Below are positions 1 to 6,670 of a stretch of 17,848 nucleotides of DNA, piece after piece; the stretch's first letter is position 1; the number at the start of each line of letters is the position of its first letter. The stretch is from CAYQDB01 sp964416195 (GTDB lineage Bacteria > Zixibacteria > MSB-5A5 > GN15 > FEB-12). The notes under the pieces were generated by a model that was not told the origin of the DNA, ran no database searches, and saw only the letters and a list, made by a program, of their open reading frames with translations. Position numbers and translations under genes: made by a program. The stretch spans positions 1-17,848 of the forward strand of contig CAYQDB010000037.1 in NCBI GenBank assembly GCA_964416195.1, in the 5' to 3' direction.

Positions 1-707
1 AGTGTGTCGTCAATCGGAGTGTTATGATTTACTTCGTCAAATACGTAGGTGCTCTTGCCTCCTTTCCGACTCATTGAAATGCAGAACGGAAACTTGACAC
101 CGTCCACCTCACGGTAGTCTTTCAAAACCCAATAATAGCCGATTCTGATCAGAAGGCCCGTCTCGACATCGAAATGCAGCGCGAAATGTGCCTTGTCAAG
201 CCCGGCCGGCTCCACTACGTATACCGTGCTTTCTCCTATCTGCTCTGTACCACCCAAAGACAGGCCGGGAAAGTACTCCTTTATTCGCAGAGCGTTTTGT
301 GGATTAAGGAGCCAGGCAAACTTCGATCCTATTGGGTTTTCGGTGCGCTTGATTCCGTCTGCGTCCTGCTTCCAGCCGACATTGCCGTCAAACCCTGCTC
401 GTTTGATCTCTCCAAGAGTGTGCTCGACTACAAGCGAGCGATTGGGAATCTTTGCGTAAGTCTTCAGAGGGATAACTTCAAATGGGGGTTTTCTCCAATG
501 AAGGTCAGTTACCTGATACCCTTTGCAGACCCGGGTTGTCAGTTTTTTGATGGCTTCAGGTCCACCTATAGCCTCAATGTATCGCTCCAGAACTTGATCT
601 ACGGTTGGTAACGTATTGGACTTGGCTTCAGCTTGCTGAGCCGTTGCAGGAGGTACTATAAACACAGCTATCAATAGTGCTAAACCTGCAGCAACATATT
701 GCTTCAT
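1..707 (-). CDS. Exported LolA-like protein (partial, C-terminus off the window)
   Basis: An open frame of 235 codons runs from ATG at 707 to the left edge with no stop, so the C-terminus is missing. The start has a strong Shine-Dalgarno (AAGGAGAAGG, a few bases upstream). Residues 1-23 form a signal peptide (MKQYVAAGLALLIAVF..., cleavage probably after ATA), and there is no lipobox cysteine. The mature part opens with LPTVDQVLERYIEAIGG and later carries YYWVLKDYREVDGVKFPF. From memory, these two stretches are typical of a family of exported proteins with a LolA/LolB-like half-barrel fold, seen for example in Acidobacteria and FCB bacteria, sometimes fused to peptidase or cytochrome domains. 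It probably acts in the periplasm or at the outer membrane, perhaps binding a lipid or hydrophobic ligand. No catalytic residues are recognisable and the substrate is unknown. The gene is real; its function is a fold-level guess. Confidence 0.85.
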   Translation of the reverse strand, partial: MKQYVAAGLALLIAVFIVPPATAQQAEAKSNTLPTVDQVLERYIEAIGGPEAIKKLTTRVCKGYQVTDLHWRKPPFEVIPLKTYAKIPNRSLVVEHTLGEIKRAGFDGNVGWKQDADGIKRTENPIGSKFAWLLNPQNALRIKEYFPGLSLGGTEQIGESTVYVVEPAGLDKAHFALHFDVETGLLIRIGYYWVLKDYREVDGVKFPFCISMSRKGGKSTYVFDEVNHNTPIDDT

Positions 708-805
708 TACCTTCTCCTTTTCTCATCAATATGGAACCATCTCACTAACTTATACTCAAGATGAAAATTCAAGCCTAAAACGCGAACTCAATCCATATTT
801 TGTGG

Positions 806-829
806 GCGGCAGATGTCCACATCTGCCGC
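806..829. repeat. Perfect 10-bp hairpin (dispersed palindrome, copy 1)
   Basis: The arms GCGGCAGATG (806-815) and CATCTGCCGC (820-829) pair perfectly around the loop TCCA. The element starts 25 nt downstream of the glycosyltransferase stop and is not followed by a T-run on either strand, so it is not a classical intrinsic terminator. It could still stabilise or end the mRNA. Its core GGCAGATGTC (808-817) matches GGCAGGTGTC (5113-5122) in the second element at 9 of 10 positions, which suggests a shared repeat family. The rest of the 708-854 gap holds no further feature I can support. Confidence 0.7.
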
Positions 830-854
830 AATCTGGAAGATATAATGTAATACT

Positions 855-1547
855 TTAACGTGAAAAAAGATTGTATTTGAGTATACACCAAACCGCTCTG
901 AGGCCATCTCTCCAGCCAATCTTTTTCCCTTCGTCATACGTGCGGCCGTAATACGAGATTCCGATCTCGTATATCCGCACCCGCTTTCTGGCAATTTTAG
1001 CAGTGATCTCCGGCTCAAACCCGAAGCGCGGCTCTTTGATATCGATCGACTGAATAATTTCGCGGCGGAAGACTTTGTAGCAGGTCTCCATATCGGTAAG
1101 GTTGATATTGGTAAACATATTGGACAACAGCGTTAGAAAGCGATTACCGAGATAATGCCAGAAGTAGACCACCCGGTGTGGACCGCCACCCTGGAAGCGG
1201 GAGCCATAAACTACGTCAGCTTTGTCGGTTACGATCGGCTCAATGAGAGTGGGATACTCGTTCGGATCATATTCCAGATCGGCATCCTGGACTAAAACAA
1301 TGTCACCTGTTGCTGCCTGAAAACCGGCCTTAAGTGCAAAACCTTTGCCGTAATTGCGAGGCTGGTAGACGACCCGGTCGACCTGGGCTTCGAGTTTGTC
1401 CCTGATTAGCTCACGGGTGCCATCGGTAGAGCAATCGTCAACCAGAATGATCTCCTTATCGGGCACGGGGGAGGCCTTGACCTGTCTGACAGTCTCCTCG
1501 ATAGTGGAAACCTCGTTATAGATAGGGATGACAATAGAGAGCTTCAT
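855..1547 (-). CDS. Family 2 glycosyltransferase, DPM1/polyprenyl-phosphate type
   Basis: This 230-residue protein is a cytoplasmic GT-A glycosyltransferase of family GT2, close in size and motifs to dolichol-phosphate mannosyltransferase (DPM1). It would move a sugar from a nucleotide donor to a polyprenyl phosphate or a similar acceptor. The N-terminus has the Rossmann-like opening SIVIPIYNE (residues 4-12). The nucleotide-binding motif DDCSTDGT is at 37-44 and GKG at 67-69. The metal-binding motif QDADLEYDP (87-95) contains the DxD-like acids. Residues 96-230 are soluble, with no C-terminal TM pair of the GtrB kind, so it probably works peripherally at the membrane. The Shine-Dalgarno is weak (AGGGGA, about 10 nt before ATG). 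It lies 38 nt after the helix-hairpin-helix gene and may be co-transcribed. The donor sugar and acceptor cannot be read from the sequence. Confidence 0.93.
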   Translation of the reverse strand: MKLSIVIPIYNEVSTIEETVRQVKASPVPDKEIILVDDCSTDGTRELIRDKLEAQVDRVVYQPRNYGKGFALKAGFQAATGDIVLVQDADLEYDPNEYPTLIEPIVTDKADVVYGSRFQGGGPHRVVYFWHYLGNRFLTLLSNMFTNINLTDMETCYKVFRREIIQSIDIKEPRFGFEPEITAKIARKRVRIYEIGISYYGRTYDEGKKIGWRDGLRAVWCILKYNLFSR

Positions 1548-1585
1548 CTGGCTATCCCCTATAACGTCCCATAAGATATATTATG

Positions 1586-2167
1586 TTAACCCACACATCG
1601 TTTCCAACCCACCATACCACAGCCAGCTTTCCGCTTCATTCGCTTCCCACCTAATTCCTTTTTATAAATACACAGACAATCTTCTATTTCGTGCGGTTTC
1701 AACACATGGAATTCTCTGGGTAACTTACTTTTTTCAAGGGTATGCAACTTATGATTCAGACCGAGTGCTTTCACCCCGTCCCGAACCCCCGCATGTAAAT
1801 AAACCAGCTCTGGTTCAAGACCAAGGTACGCCCCTATTCGGAGAGCCGTGTCGTAAACAGCCAAATCTCCGATTCCTGGGATACGCTTAATGCCCTTTTC
1901 TACCTTCGCATGAAGCTCTGAAAACGATTTGCTGTCCTCAAGATTGAGACGCAGAAGACTGTTTTTTGCTGTCTGGAGGACTTCTCCTGAAATGCGCCTT
2001 TGATGCGGGTGACGTTTACCACTCGGAAGTTTAGCAAGTGCCGCCTTTTCTTTGACTTCCGACATACTTCTTTGCATATTGTAAAACTGAAGTTGCTTAG
2101 ATAGACTGGGGCGATAAAATCTCTTGTAGCTTCTGATCACATTACTTATGCATTGCCGACTGGACAC
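1586..2167 (-). CDS. Helix-hairpin-helix protein of unknown function
   Basis: This 193-residue protein starts with GTG at 2167. The start is supported by GAGGAG placed 5 nt upstream. The N-terminal third is rich in Arg and Lys. Around residues 92-130 there is a helix-hairpin-helix-like segment (IKRIPGIGDLAVYDTALRIG, then YLGLEPELVYLHAG). It is followed by a conserved-looking C-terminal block, LKPHEIEDCLCIYKKELG, and a short basic tail. I recognise this layout from uncharacterised proteins scattered across many bacteria with patchy distribution, but know of no demonstrated function. The HhH element suggests binding to DNA or another nucleic acid. There is no signal peptide or membrane segment. 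A sample line of the gene is about 40% G+C, against about 60% in leuS, which fits an acquired accessory gene. It sits between a small membrane protein gene (75-nt gap) and the glycosyltransferase (38-nt gap). Confidence 0.85.
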   Translation of the reverse strand: MSSRQCISNVIRSYKRFYRPSLSKQLQFYNMQRSMSEVKEKAALAKLPSGKRHPHQRRISGEVLQTAKNSLLRLNLEDSKSFSELHAKVEKGIKRIPGIGDLAVYDTALRIGAYLGLEPELVYLHAGVRDGVKALGLNHKLHTLEKSKLPREFHVLKPHEIEDCLCIYKKELGGKRMKRKAGCGMVGWKRCVG

Positions 2168-2242
2168 AGTATCTCCTCATATTGTACTCCACCTACCAGA
2201 CGGTAATTAATTCCCACTCGTTGGGTGGGCTACAAGTTGCTG

Positions 2243-2500
2243 TCATCTTTTATCTTTCAGTCCAATTGCCAAACCTATCGTTGCAATTGCTATTACAAAA
2301 AGCTGAGTCCAGAGTACAGGAAACAGAATATAACCGTCTGATGAGGCAAATAGGAACTTATACCCCGTAAATTCAGCTCCTATTATCCCTCTATCTCCAC
2401 GTGTATCATATGTAAGGTAGCCGCTCGGAGGAAATACGAACGATATTAGCATAAGCAGCACCCCACAACACAGGACAATTCTTTGCTTCCTATTCAACAT
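2243..2500 (-). CDS. Small two-TM membrane protein, unknown function
   Basis: This 85-residue protein has a very strong ribosome binding site, AGGAGGTG, 5 nt before ATG at 2500, which makes it a credible gene despite its size. A first transmembrane helix covers about residues 8-26 (IVLCCGVLLMLISFVFPP) and a second about 60-80 (ILFPVLWTQLFVIAIATIG). A short Gly/Asp-rich extracytoplasmic loop lies between them, and the protein ends in a charged GLKDKR tail. The two-helix layout with PP after TM1 and a short aromatic loop resembles small hypothetical inner-membrane proteins often annotated without function. A sample line of the gene is about 38% G+C. It starts 79 nt after the leuS stop, with no visible terminator between, so read-through from leuS is possible. 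I do not recognise a function. Confidence 0.8.
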   Translation of the reverse strand: MLNRKQRIVLCCGVLLMLISFVFPPSGYLTYDTRGDRGIIGAEFTGYKFLFASSDGYILFPVLWTQLFVIAIATIGLAIGLKDKR

Positions 2501-2579
2501 TAAACACCTCCTAGTCCACCGTTATCCCTTTCTCGTTCGGTCGGATCTTGCTCGCCTTTGGTGAGTGTGGCCTGACCGT

Positions 2580-5075
2580 TTATTTTACCACAATATTCAA
2601 TATCCGCCCCTTGACGAATATCTTCTTCACAATCTGCTTGCCCTCAGTATGGGCTTTGATCCGACCCCTTTCAAAGGCAGTCTTCTCAACGGTCTCCTGC
2701 GAGGCATCCGCCAGCACAGTAACGGAATCGCGCAGCTTGCCGTTTACCTGCACTGCAATCGTTATCGTGTCGCCGACAACGGCATCAGGGTCATACTCCG
2801 GCCAGTGAGACCTAAAAATGGACTCCGTCCGTCCAGTCATTTCCCACATTTCCTCAGCCATGTGAGGTGTCATCGGGGCGACAAGTTGAATAGTCTTCAG
2901 AATGATGCAATCGTTCAGTTCGTCATCGGTGATCTTCTCTGGCTCGTAGTCGCGCACCAGCTCCATAAGAGCCGCTATAGCGGTGTTGAACTGTAAGCGG
3001 TCAGAATCTTCCGAAACTCTTTTGATCGTCTGATTCAGCTTGATATAGATTTTCTTCTCATCCAGATTAAACTCGTCTTGGTTAAAGCGTTGCTTTAAGT
3101 CCGGGTTTGTTCCTCGATAGTGTTTGACAATCGGGTATAGCCTGTTTACAGCGAATTTTTCCACGCCGGTAACGGTCTCACTGCTCCAGAGGACTTCCCT
3201 TTCCGACGGCGCCGTGAAAAACATGGCCAGCCGGGTTACATCGACCCCCCGCTCTTCCATAAGGGAAACAGGAGAAACGGCGTTCCCTTTGGATTTTGAC
3301 ATCACCTCTCCTGCGGAGTCCAACACCATCCCGTGGTTAAACAGGCGAGTGGCCGGTTCCTCGCAGTCGATCCATCCGATGTCATACAGGAACTTCTGGA
3401 AGAAGCGGAAATAGATCAGGTGGACGGTGGCATGGGTAATTCCCCCCACATAAAGGTCAATCGGCATCCAGTGCTTGGCTTTCTGCTTGTCAAACGGCTG
3501 ACTATCATTGTGAGCGTCAAGGTAGCGCAGGAAATACCAAGAGGAACATACAAATGTATCCATAGTATCCGGGTCGCGCTGAGCCTCTCCCCCACACCGT
3601 GGACATTTGACCTCCATATACTCAGGAAGGTCGGCCAGCGGCGAGCGGCCCTTGGGCCGGTAGTTTTCAACATCAGGCAGCAATACCGGTAGATCAGATT
3701 CAGAGACAGCTAATTCACCGCACTTCGGGCAGTGAATAATCGGAATAGGACAACCCCAGTACCTCTGACGGGAGATCAACCAGTCTTTGAGCTTGTAATT
3801 GACCTTCTTCCGGCCAAATCCGTTTTGTTCGGCATACTCAGTCACAGCCGCAATCGCCTTACTACCAATCAATCCATTGAACTTACCGGAGTTGACCATT
3901 GGCCCGTACTCAACAAAAGCGTCTTCCATTTCGTTGGGGTTCAGCGTAGTATGCTCGTCAGGGTGAATTACTACTTTAACTGGAATATCGTACTTTTTCG
4001 CGAAGGCAAAATCGCGAGTGTCGTGAGCCGGCACTGCCATAACCACTCCGGTGCCATACCCGGCCAGGACATAGTCGGCCACCCAAAGTTGTATTTTCTC
4101 TCTATTAAACGGATTGATCGCATACTTGCCGGTGAAGACACCGTCTTTTTCTTCGTTGACCGCAACACGCTCAATATCGGAACGTATCATGGCTTTTTTC
4201 TGATACTCAGCTACCTTCTCTGCATGCTCGCCCTCAAGGTTGAGCCGGTCAAGTATCTCGGCTTCGGGGGAAATCGCCATGAAAGTAACGCCAAAGATGG
4301 TGTCGGGGCGGGTAGTGAAAATGGGCAGCTTCTCCCCTGTTTCTTCAATTGTGAAGTCGATTTCGGTTCCGTAGGATCGTCCGATCCATTCACGCTGCAT
4401 TGTTTTGACGTTATCTGGCCAGCCGGGAAGTCTGTCCAGGTCGTCAATCAGGCGGTCGGCATAGTCAGTGATTTTGAAATACCACTGCACTTGATCTTTT
4501 TTCTCAACCGGGGTTCCACAACGCTCGCACTTGCCGTCGACGATTTGCTCGTTAGCGAGAACTGTTTTATCCTCCGGACACCAATTGACGAAGCCGCGTT
4601 TGCGGTATGCCAGTCCTTTTTTGAACAATTGGATAAACATCCACTGGGTCCATTTATAATAGTCCGGCAGGCAAGAGTTCACCTCGCGGGACCAGTCATA
4701 AGAGATACCGGCTTTCTGTAATGTGGAACGTGATATGTCGATATTGCTCAGCGACCATTCCTTGGGGTGAATCCCGCGCTGTATAGCTGCGCGCTCCGCG
4801 GGCAAACCAAAGGCGTCCCAGCCAAACGGATGCAGGACATCCTTGCCAAGCATCATCTGACGGCGTGCGACGGCGTCGCCGATGATATAATTTCGGAAAT
4901 GTCCCATGTGGATGTCACCGGAAGGATACAGGAACATAACCAGCATGTAGAACTTGTTGTCTTTATCCGGCAGATTGGGGGCACAAAAGAGCTTCTCCTG
5001 TTCCCAGCGTTTTTGCCATTTGCTTTCGATTCTTCTGAAATCGTATTTCGGGTGCATCTTCTTCACCGTTGCCAT
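2580..5075 (-). CDS. leuS: Leucyl-tRNA synthetase
   Basis: This 831-residue class Ia aminoacyl-tRNA synthetase charges tRNA-Leu with leucine using ATP in the cytoplasm. The HIGH signature appears as HMGH at residues 56-59 (after YPSGDI), and GWDAFGLPAE follows. A zinc module (CPEDKTVL...CERC) precedes the CP1 editing domain, which carries the threonine-rich editing motif TTRPDTIFGV and the GTGVVMAVPAHDTRD segment with the editing Asp, so post-transfer editing should be intact. A second CPKC...CPRC pair occurs later. The KMSKS loop reads VMSKS (about 592-596), as I recall for Thermus LeuRS. The C-terminal anticodon-binding and tRNA-binding region is complete. The Shine-Dalgarno is weak (AGGGA). 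A second ATG six codons in, before HPKYDF, is a possible alternative start. A TACAAT sequence (5092-5097) could be a -10 box, but no -35 is visible. Confidence 0.98.
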   Translation of the reverse strand: MATVKKMHPKYDFRRIESKWQKRWEQEKLFCAPNLPDKDNKFYMLVMFLYPSGDIHMGHFRNYIIGDAVARRQMMLGKDVLHPFGWDAFGLPAERAAIQRGIHPKEWSLSNIDISRSTLQKAGISYDWSREVNSCLPDYYKWTQWMFIQLFKKGLAYRKRGFVNWCPEDKTVLANEQIVDGKCERCGTPVEKKDQVQWYFKITDYADRLIDDLDRLPGWPDNVKTMQREWIGRSYGTEIDFTIEETGEKLPIFTTRPDTIFGVTFMAISPEAEILDRLNLEGEHAEKVAEYQKKAMIRSDIERVAVNEEKDGVFTGKYAINPFNREKIQLWVADYVLAGYGTGVVMAVPAHDTRDFAFAKKYDIPVKVVIHPDEHTTLNPNEMEDAFVEYGPMVNSGKFNGLIGSKAIAAVTEYAEQNGFGRKKVNYKLKDWLISRQRYWGCPIPIIHCPKCGELAVSESDLPVLLPDVENYRPKGRSPLADLPEYMEVKCPRCGGEAQRDPDTMDTFVCSSWYFLRYLDAHNDSQPFDKQKAKHWMPIDLYVGGITHATVHLIYFRFFQKFLYDIGWIDCEEPATRLFNHGMVLDSAGEVMSKSKGNAVSPVSLMEERGVDVTRLAMFFTAPSEREVLWSSETVTGVEKFAVNRLYPIVKHYRGTNPDLKQRFNQDEFNLDEKKIYIKLNQTIKRVSEDSDRLQFNTAIAALMELVRDYEPEKITDDELNDCIILKTIQLVAPMTPHMAEEMWEMTGRTESIFRSHWPEYDPDAVVGDTITIAVQVNGKLRDSVTVLADASQETVEKTAFERGRIKAHTEGKQIVKKIFVKGRILNIVVK

Positions 5076-5106
5076 GTTATATGAATTCCCTATTGTAATG
5101 AGATAA

Positions 5107-5172
5107 ATGTAGGGCAGGTGTCTCCGACATCCGCTAGAGGGGGACCAGGAGTCAGAGACTCCTGCCCTACAT
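5107..5172. repeat. Compound palindrome with 12-bp terminal inverted repeat (dispersed repeat, copy 2)
   Basis: ATGTAGGGCAGG (5107-5118) and CCTGCCCTACAT (5161-5172) are perfect inverted repeats, enclosing about 42 nt. Inside are two smaller hairpins. The left one is GGTGTC-TCC-GACATC (5117-5131, with one G-T pair). The right one is CAGGAGTC-AGA-GACTCCTG (5146-5164, 8 bp perfect). The left core GGCAGGTGTC matches the hairpin at 806-829 at 9 of 10 bases. The element sits 8 nt after the stop of the small barrel gene and 31 nt before the leuS start, so in RNA it could act as a mRNA 3' end or a terminator-like structure, although the following sequence is only moderately T-rich. It contains no coding potential. 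A family of intergenic hairpin repeats or a decayed miniature element are both possible. Confidence 0.75.
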
Positions 5173-5180
5173 CTACTGCT

Positions 5181-5738
5181 TTAAAAAACAATTGTGCTGC
5201 CGAACGAAAGCGTAAACGTCTTATAATACTCTTTGACCCGAAAGTCGTGAAACCAGTCGTTAGAAATGGGCCAACCTAATTCCACCGAAATCATCAATCT
5301 ATCAGATAAAGGTCTATTGAACTCCAAGGTAGGCATTAACAAAGTCTCAGATTTACCACCAGTTGCTAATACTCCATAGCCACAATCAATGATAAGATTG
5401 CCTACTTTGGTTCTTGTCGATAAGTATAACCCCGCCGTAAAAATTACCGCAAAACTTCCACGGTCAGTCGTAACTTCAACATCAGTAATTGAGGAGTTTA
5501 CTACAAAGCCATACGATCCGCGTATCTGATTACGGATTTTTAGACCAAACCCGTAACCCATTTTATTCTTGACCACGCTACGTCCATTTTCAAATTGTAA
5601 TAGATGATTGGGAAAAAGGAAATTCACATAAGGTTTGACTTCAATTTTGCGCGGTGGAATTTCATAGGCACTTGATGATTGAATCAACACCCCCAAGAAC
5701 AAGACTAATAAGGATAGCATTTTCAAAGACTTAATCAT
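5181..5738 (-). CDS. Exported outer-membrane beta-barrel-like protein, unknown function
   Basis: This 185-residue protein begins with a clear signal peptide (MIKSLKMLSLLVLFLGVLIQ, cleavage probably after SSA). The mature part alternates short amphipathic strands (for example YGFGLKIRNQ, YGFVVNSSIT, FAVIFTAGLYLS) and ends in TLSFGSTIVF. A C-terminal phenylalanine is the classic insertion signature of outer-membrane barrels. The size suggests an 8-strand barrel. ATG at 5738 is chosen because GGAGG lies 6 nt upstream and a sigma70-like promoter (5777-5806) lies just before it. The longer reading back to 5855 would place that promoter inside the gene and bury the signal peptide. Two sample lines are 38-40% G+C, lower than the flanking genes. 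It is monocistronic by appearance, with a 128-nt gap from the operon upstream. I recognise no specific family or ligand. Confidence 0.82.
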   Translation of the reverse strand: MIKSLKMLSLLVLFLGVLIQSSSAYEIPPRKIEVKPYVNFLFPNHLLQFENGRSVVKNKMGYGFGLKIRNQIRGSYGFVVNSSITDVEVTTDRGSFAVIFTAGLYLSTRTKVGNLIIDCGYGVLATGGKSETLLMPTLEFNRPLSDRLMISVELGWPISNDWFHDFRVKEYYKTFTLSFGSTIVF

Positions 5739-5753
5739 TATGAGCCTCCGTAT

Positions 5754-5770
5754 GTTAATTACTGTTAATT
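5754..5770. repeat. Short direct repeat near the putative transcription start
   Basis: GTTAATT occurs twice, at 5754-5760 and 5764-5770, separated by ACT. The pair lies between the predicted -10 box and the ribosome binding site of the small barrel gene, about where transcription should begin. Spacing of 10 bp centre to centre would put both copies on the same face of the helix, so an operator is conceivable. It is short and AT-rich, so chance is also possible. Confidence 0.3.
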
Positions 5771-5776
5771 TACCGG

Positions 5777-5806
5777 AGAATAAAGGTTCGACAATCAAAA
5801 TGTCAA
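5777..5806 (-). promoter_or_regulatory. Sigma70-like promoter of the barrel gene
   Basis: On the minus strand a perfect -35 TTGACA (5801-5806) is followed after 18 bp by TATTCT (5777-5782), a 4 of 6 match to TATAAT. The predicted start near 5770 gives a leader of about 32 nt to ATG 5738, with its ribosome binding site. This supports independent transcription of the barrel gene outside the ribosomal operon. Confidence 0.5.
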
Positions 5807-5866
5807 GCTCTACCATAAGGAATGTTATCACTCTGCCCCGCCTCATTGAAGCCATGACCTACAATC

Positions 5867-6670
5867 CTATTTTCGGATAAGCCTGTTGTAAATCACCGTC
5901 CCACCCGAAAGCCTGTTGGTGAACCGGGCTTTCCATTTCTCAACGCTGTAGAACGGCCCACCTGAAAGCTTCCGAAAAACTGACGCCGCGGTATCATAAC
6001 CGTAAACACCAAACCGCCCGACAGCAAGAGCCATGTCGCCATCTTCAGGGAATCTCATAGTAAAACCCCTGGTGTAACCGGCCTCCAGCGCCGCTTCGAG
6101 CACTTCTTGATTATATCGGCCAAAGGGGTAACTGATAAAGTTGACTTGCGTGCCAAGCGTGTCTTCGAGCACCGCCTTTGAATGATTCAACTCATGCCGC
6201 AGAGTTTTCTCGTCACACCGGCACAAGTTGATGTGGCTGTGACCGTGCGATCCGAATTGGACTCCCAGCGCGGCAAGCCTCTTGATGCTTTTGGAGTCGA
6301 GATGAGGCGTGGATCGGAACAGGTGGCTGTAGTCCCAACTATTTGCTTTGCCAAGATATTTTGTGGGCAGGAAAACCACCGGCTTAAACCGGTACTTTTG
6401 CATCAGGGGCGGTAAGACGTCGGCCAGATGCTGGTAGCCGTCATCAAATGTAATTGACAGAGCTTTCGGGTCACTGCTCGAAAGAACTGACTCAAGTGTC
6501 TGAAAAACAAATCCCCCCTGCCCAAGCAAAGCCAGCAGCCGCTCGAAGCGTCGGGGAGGGTAGTTGGTCGAACCAAAGCTGAATTGTGGAATTACTTTAT
6601 GAAAAGCAAGAACTCTGGCGCGGAACTGCAATGGTCGTAGATAACGACCTGGTGACAAATCAGAAGACAT
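5867..6670 (-). CDS. NodB-type polysaccharide deacetylase
   Basis: This 267-residue protein belongs to carbohydrate esterase family 4 (NodB homology), which removes acetyl groups from N-acetylated sugars in peptidoglycan or other polysaccharides using a metal ion. FHKV at 23-26 is the usual N-terminal motif. FDDGY (75-79) supplies the base and metal Asp pair. SHGHSHINL (141-149) supplies the two metal His residues, 142 and 146. SYPFGRYN (180-187) is motif 3. There is no signal peptide or TM helix, unlike Bacillus YlxY, so either export is non-classical or the substrate is cytoplasmic. ATG 6670 is chosen because it has an AAAGGGG ribosome binding site and overlaps the M16 stop by 11 nt. A reading from 6730 would overlap by 71 nt without gaining conserved sequence. 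It ends the operon. Its substrate cannot be told. Confidence 0.9.
   Translation of the reverse strand: MSSDLSPGRYLRPLQFRARVLAFHKVIPQFSFGSTNYPPRRFERLLALLGQGGFVFQTLESVLSSSDPKALSITFDDGYQHLADVLPPLMQKYRFKPVVFLPTKYLGKANSWDYSHLFRSTPHLDSKSIKRLAALGVQFGSHGHSHINLCRCDEKTLRHELNHSKAVLEDTLGTQVNFISYPFGRYNQEVLEAALEAGYTRGFTMRFPEDGDMALAVGRFGVYGYDTAASVFRKLSGGPFYSVEKWKARFTNRLSGGTVIYNRLIRK

Noticed and set aside
708..805. TATAAG as a -10 box before the exported protein gene
   Set aside because: No acceptable -35 lies 16-18 bp upstream on the minus strand, so I could not support a promoter.
2213..2229. CCCAC...GTGGG inverted repeat as a terminator
   Set aside because: The stem is only 5 bp and no T-run follows on either strand.
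3285..3305. LeuRS KMSKS loop reading VMSKS as a possible defect
   Set aside because: As I recall, Thermus-type LeuRS also has VMSKS, and the following SKGN is intact, so it fits the subtype.
3732..4721. Plus-strand open frame of 329 codons opposite leuS
   Set aside because: It lies entirely antisense to a complete, motif-rich leuS, shows no recognisable domain, and has no promoter or ribosome binding site that stands out.
5739..5855. N-terminal extension of the barrel gene to 5855
   Set aside because: It would bury the signal peptide and include the promoter. The 5738 start has its own GGAGG.
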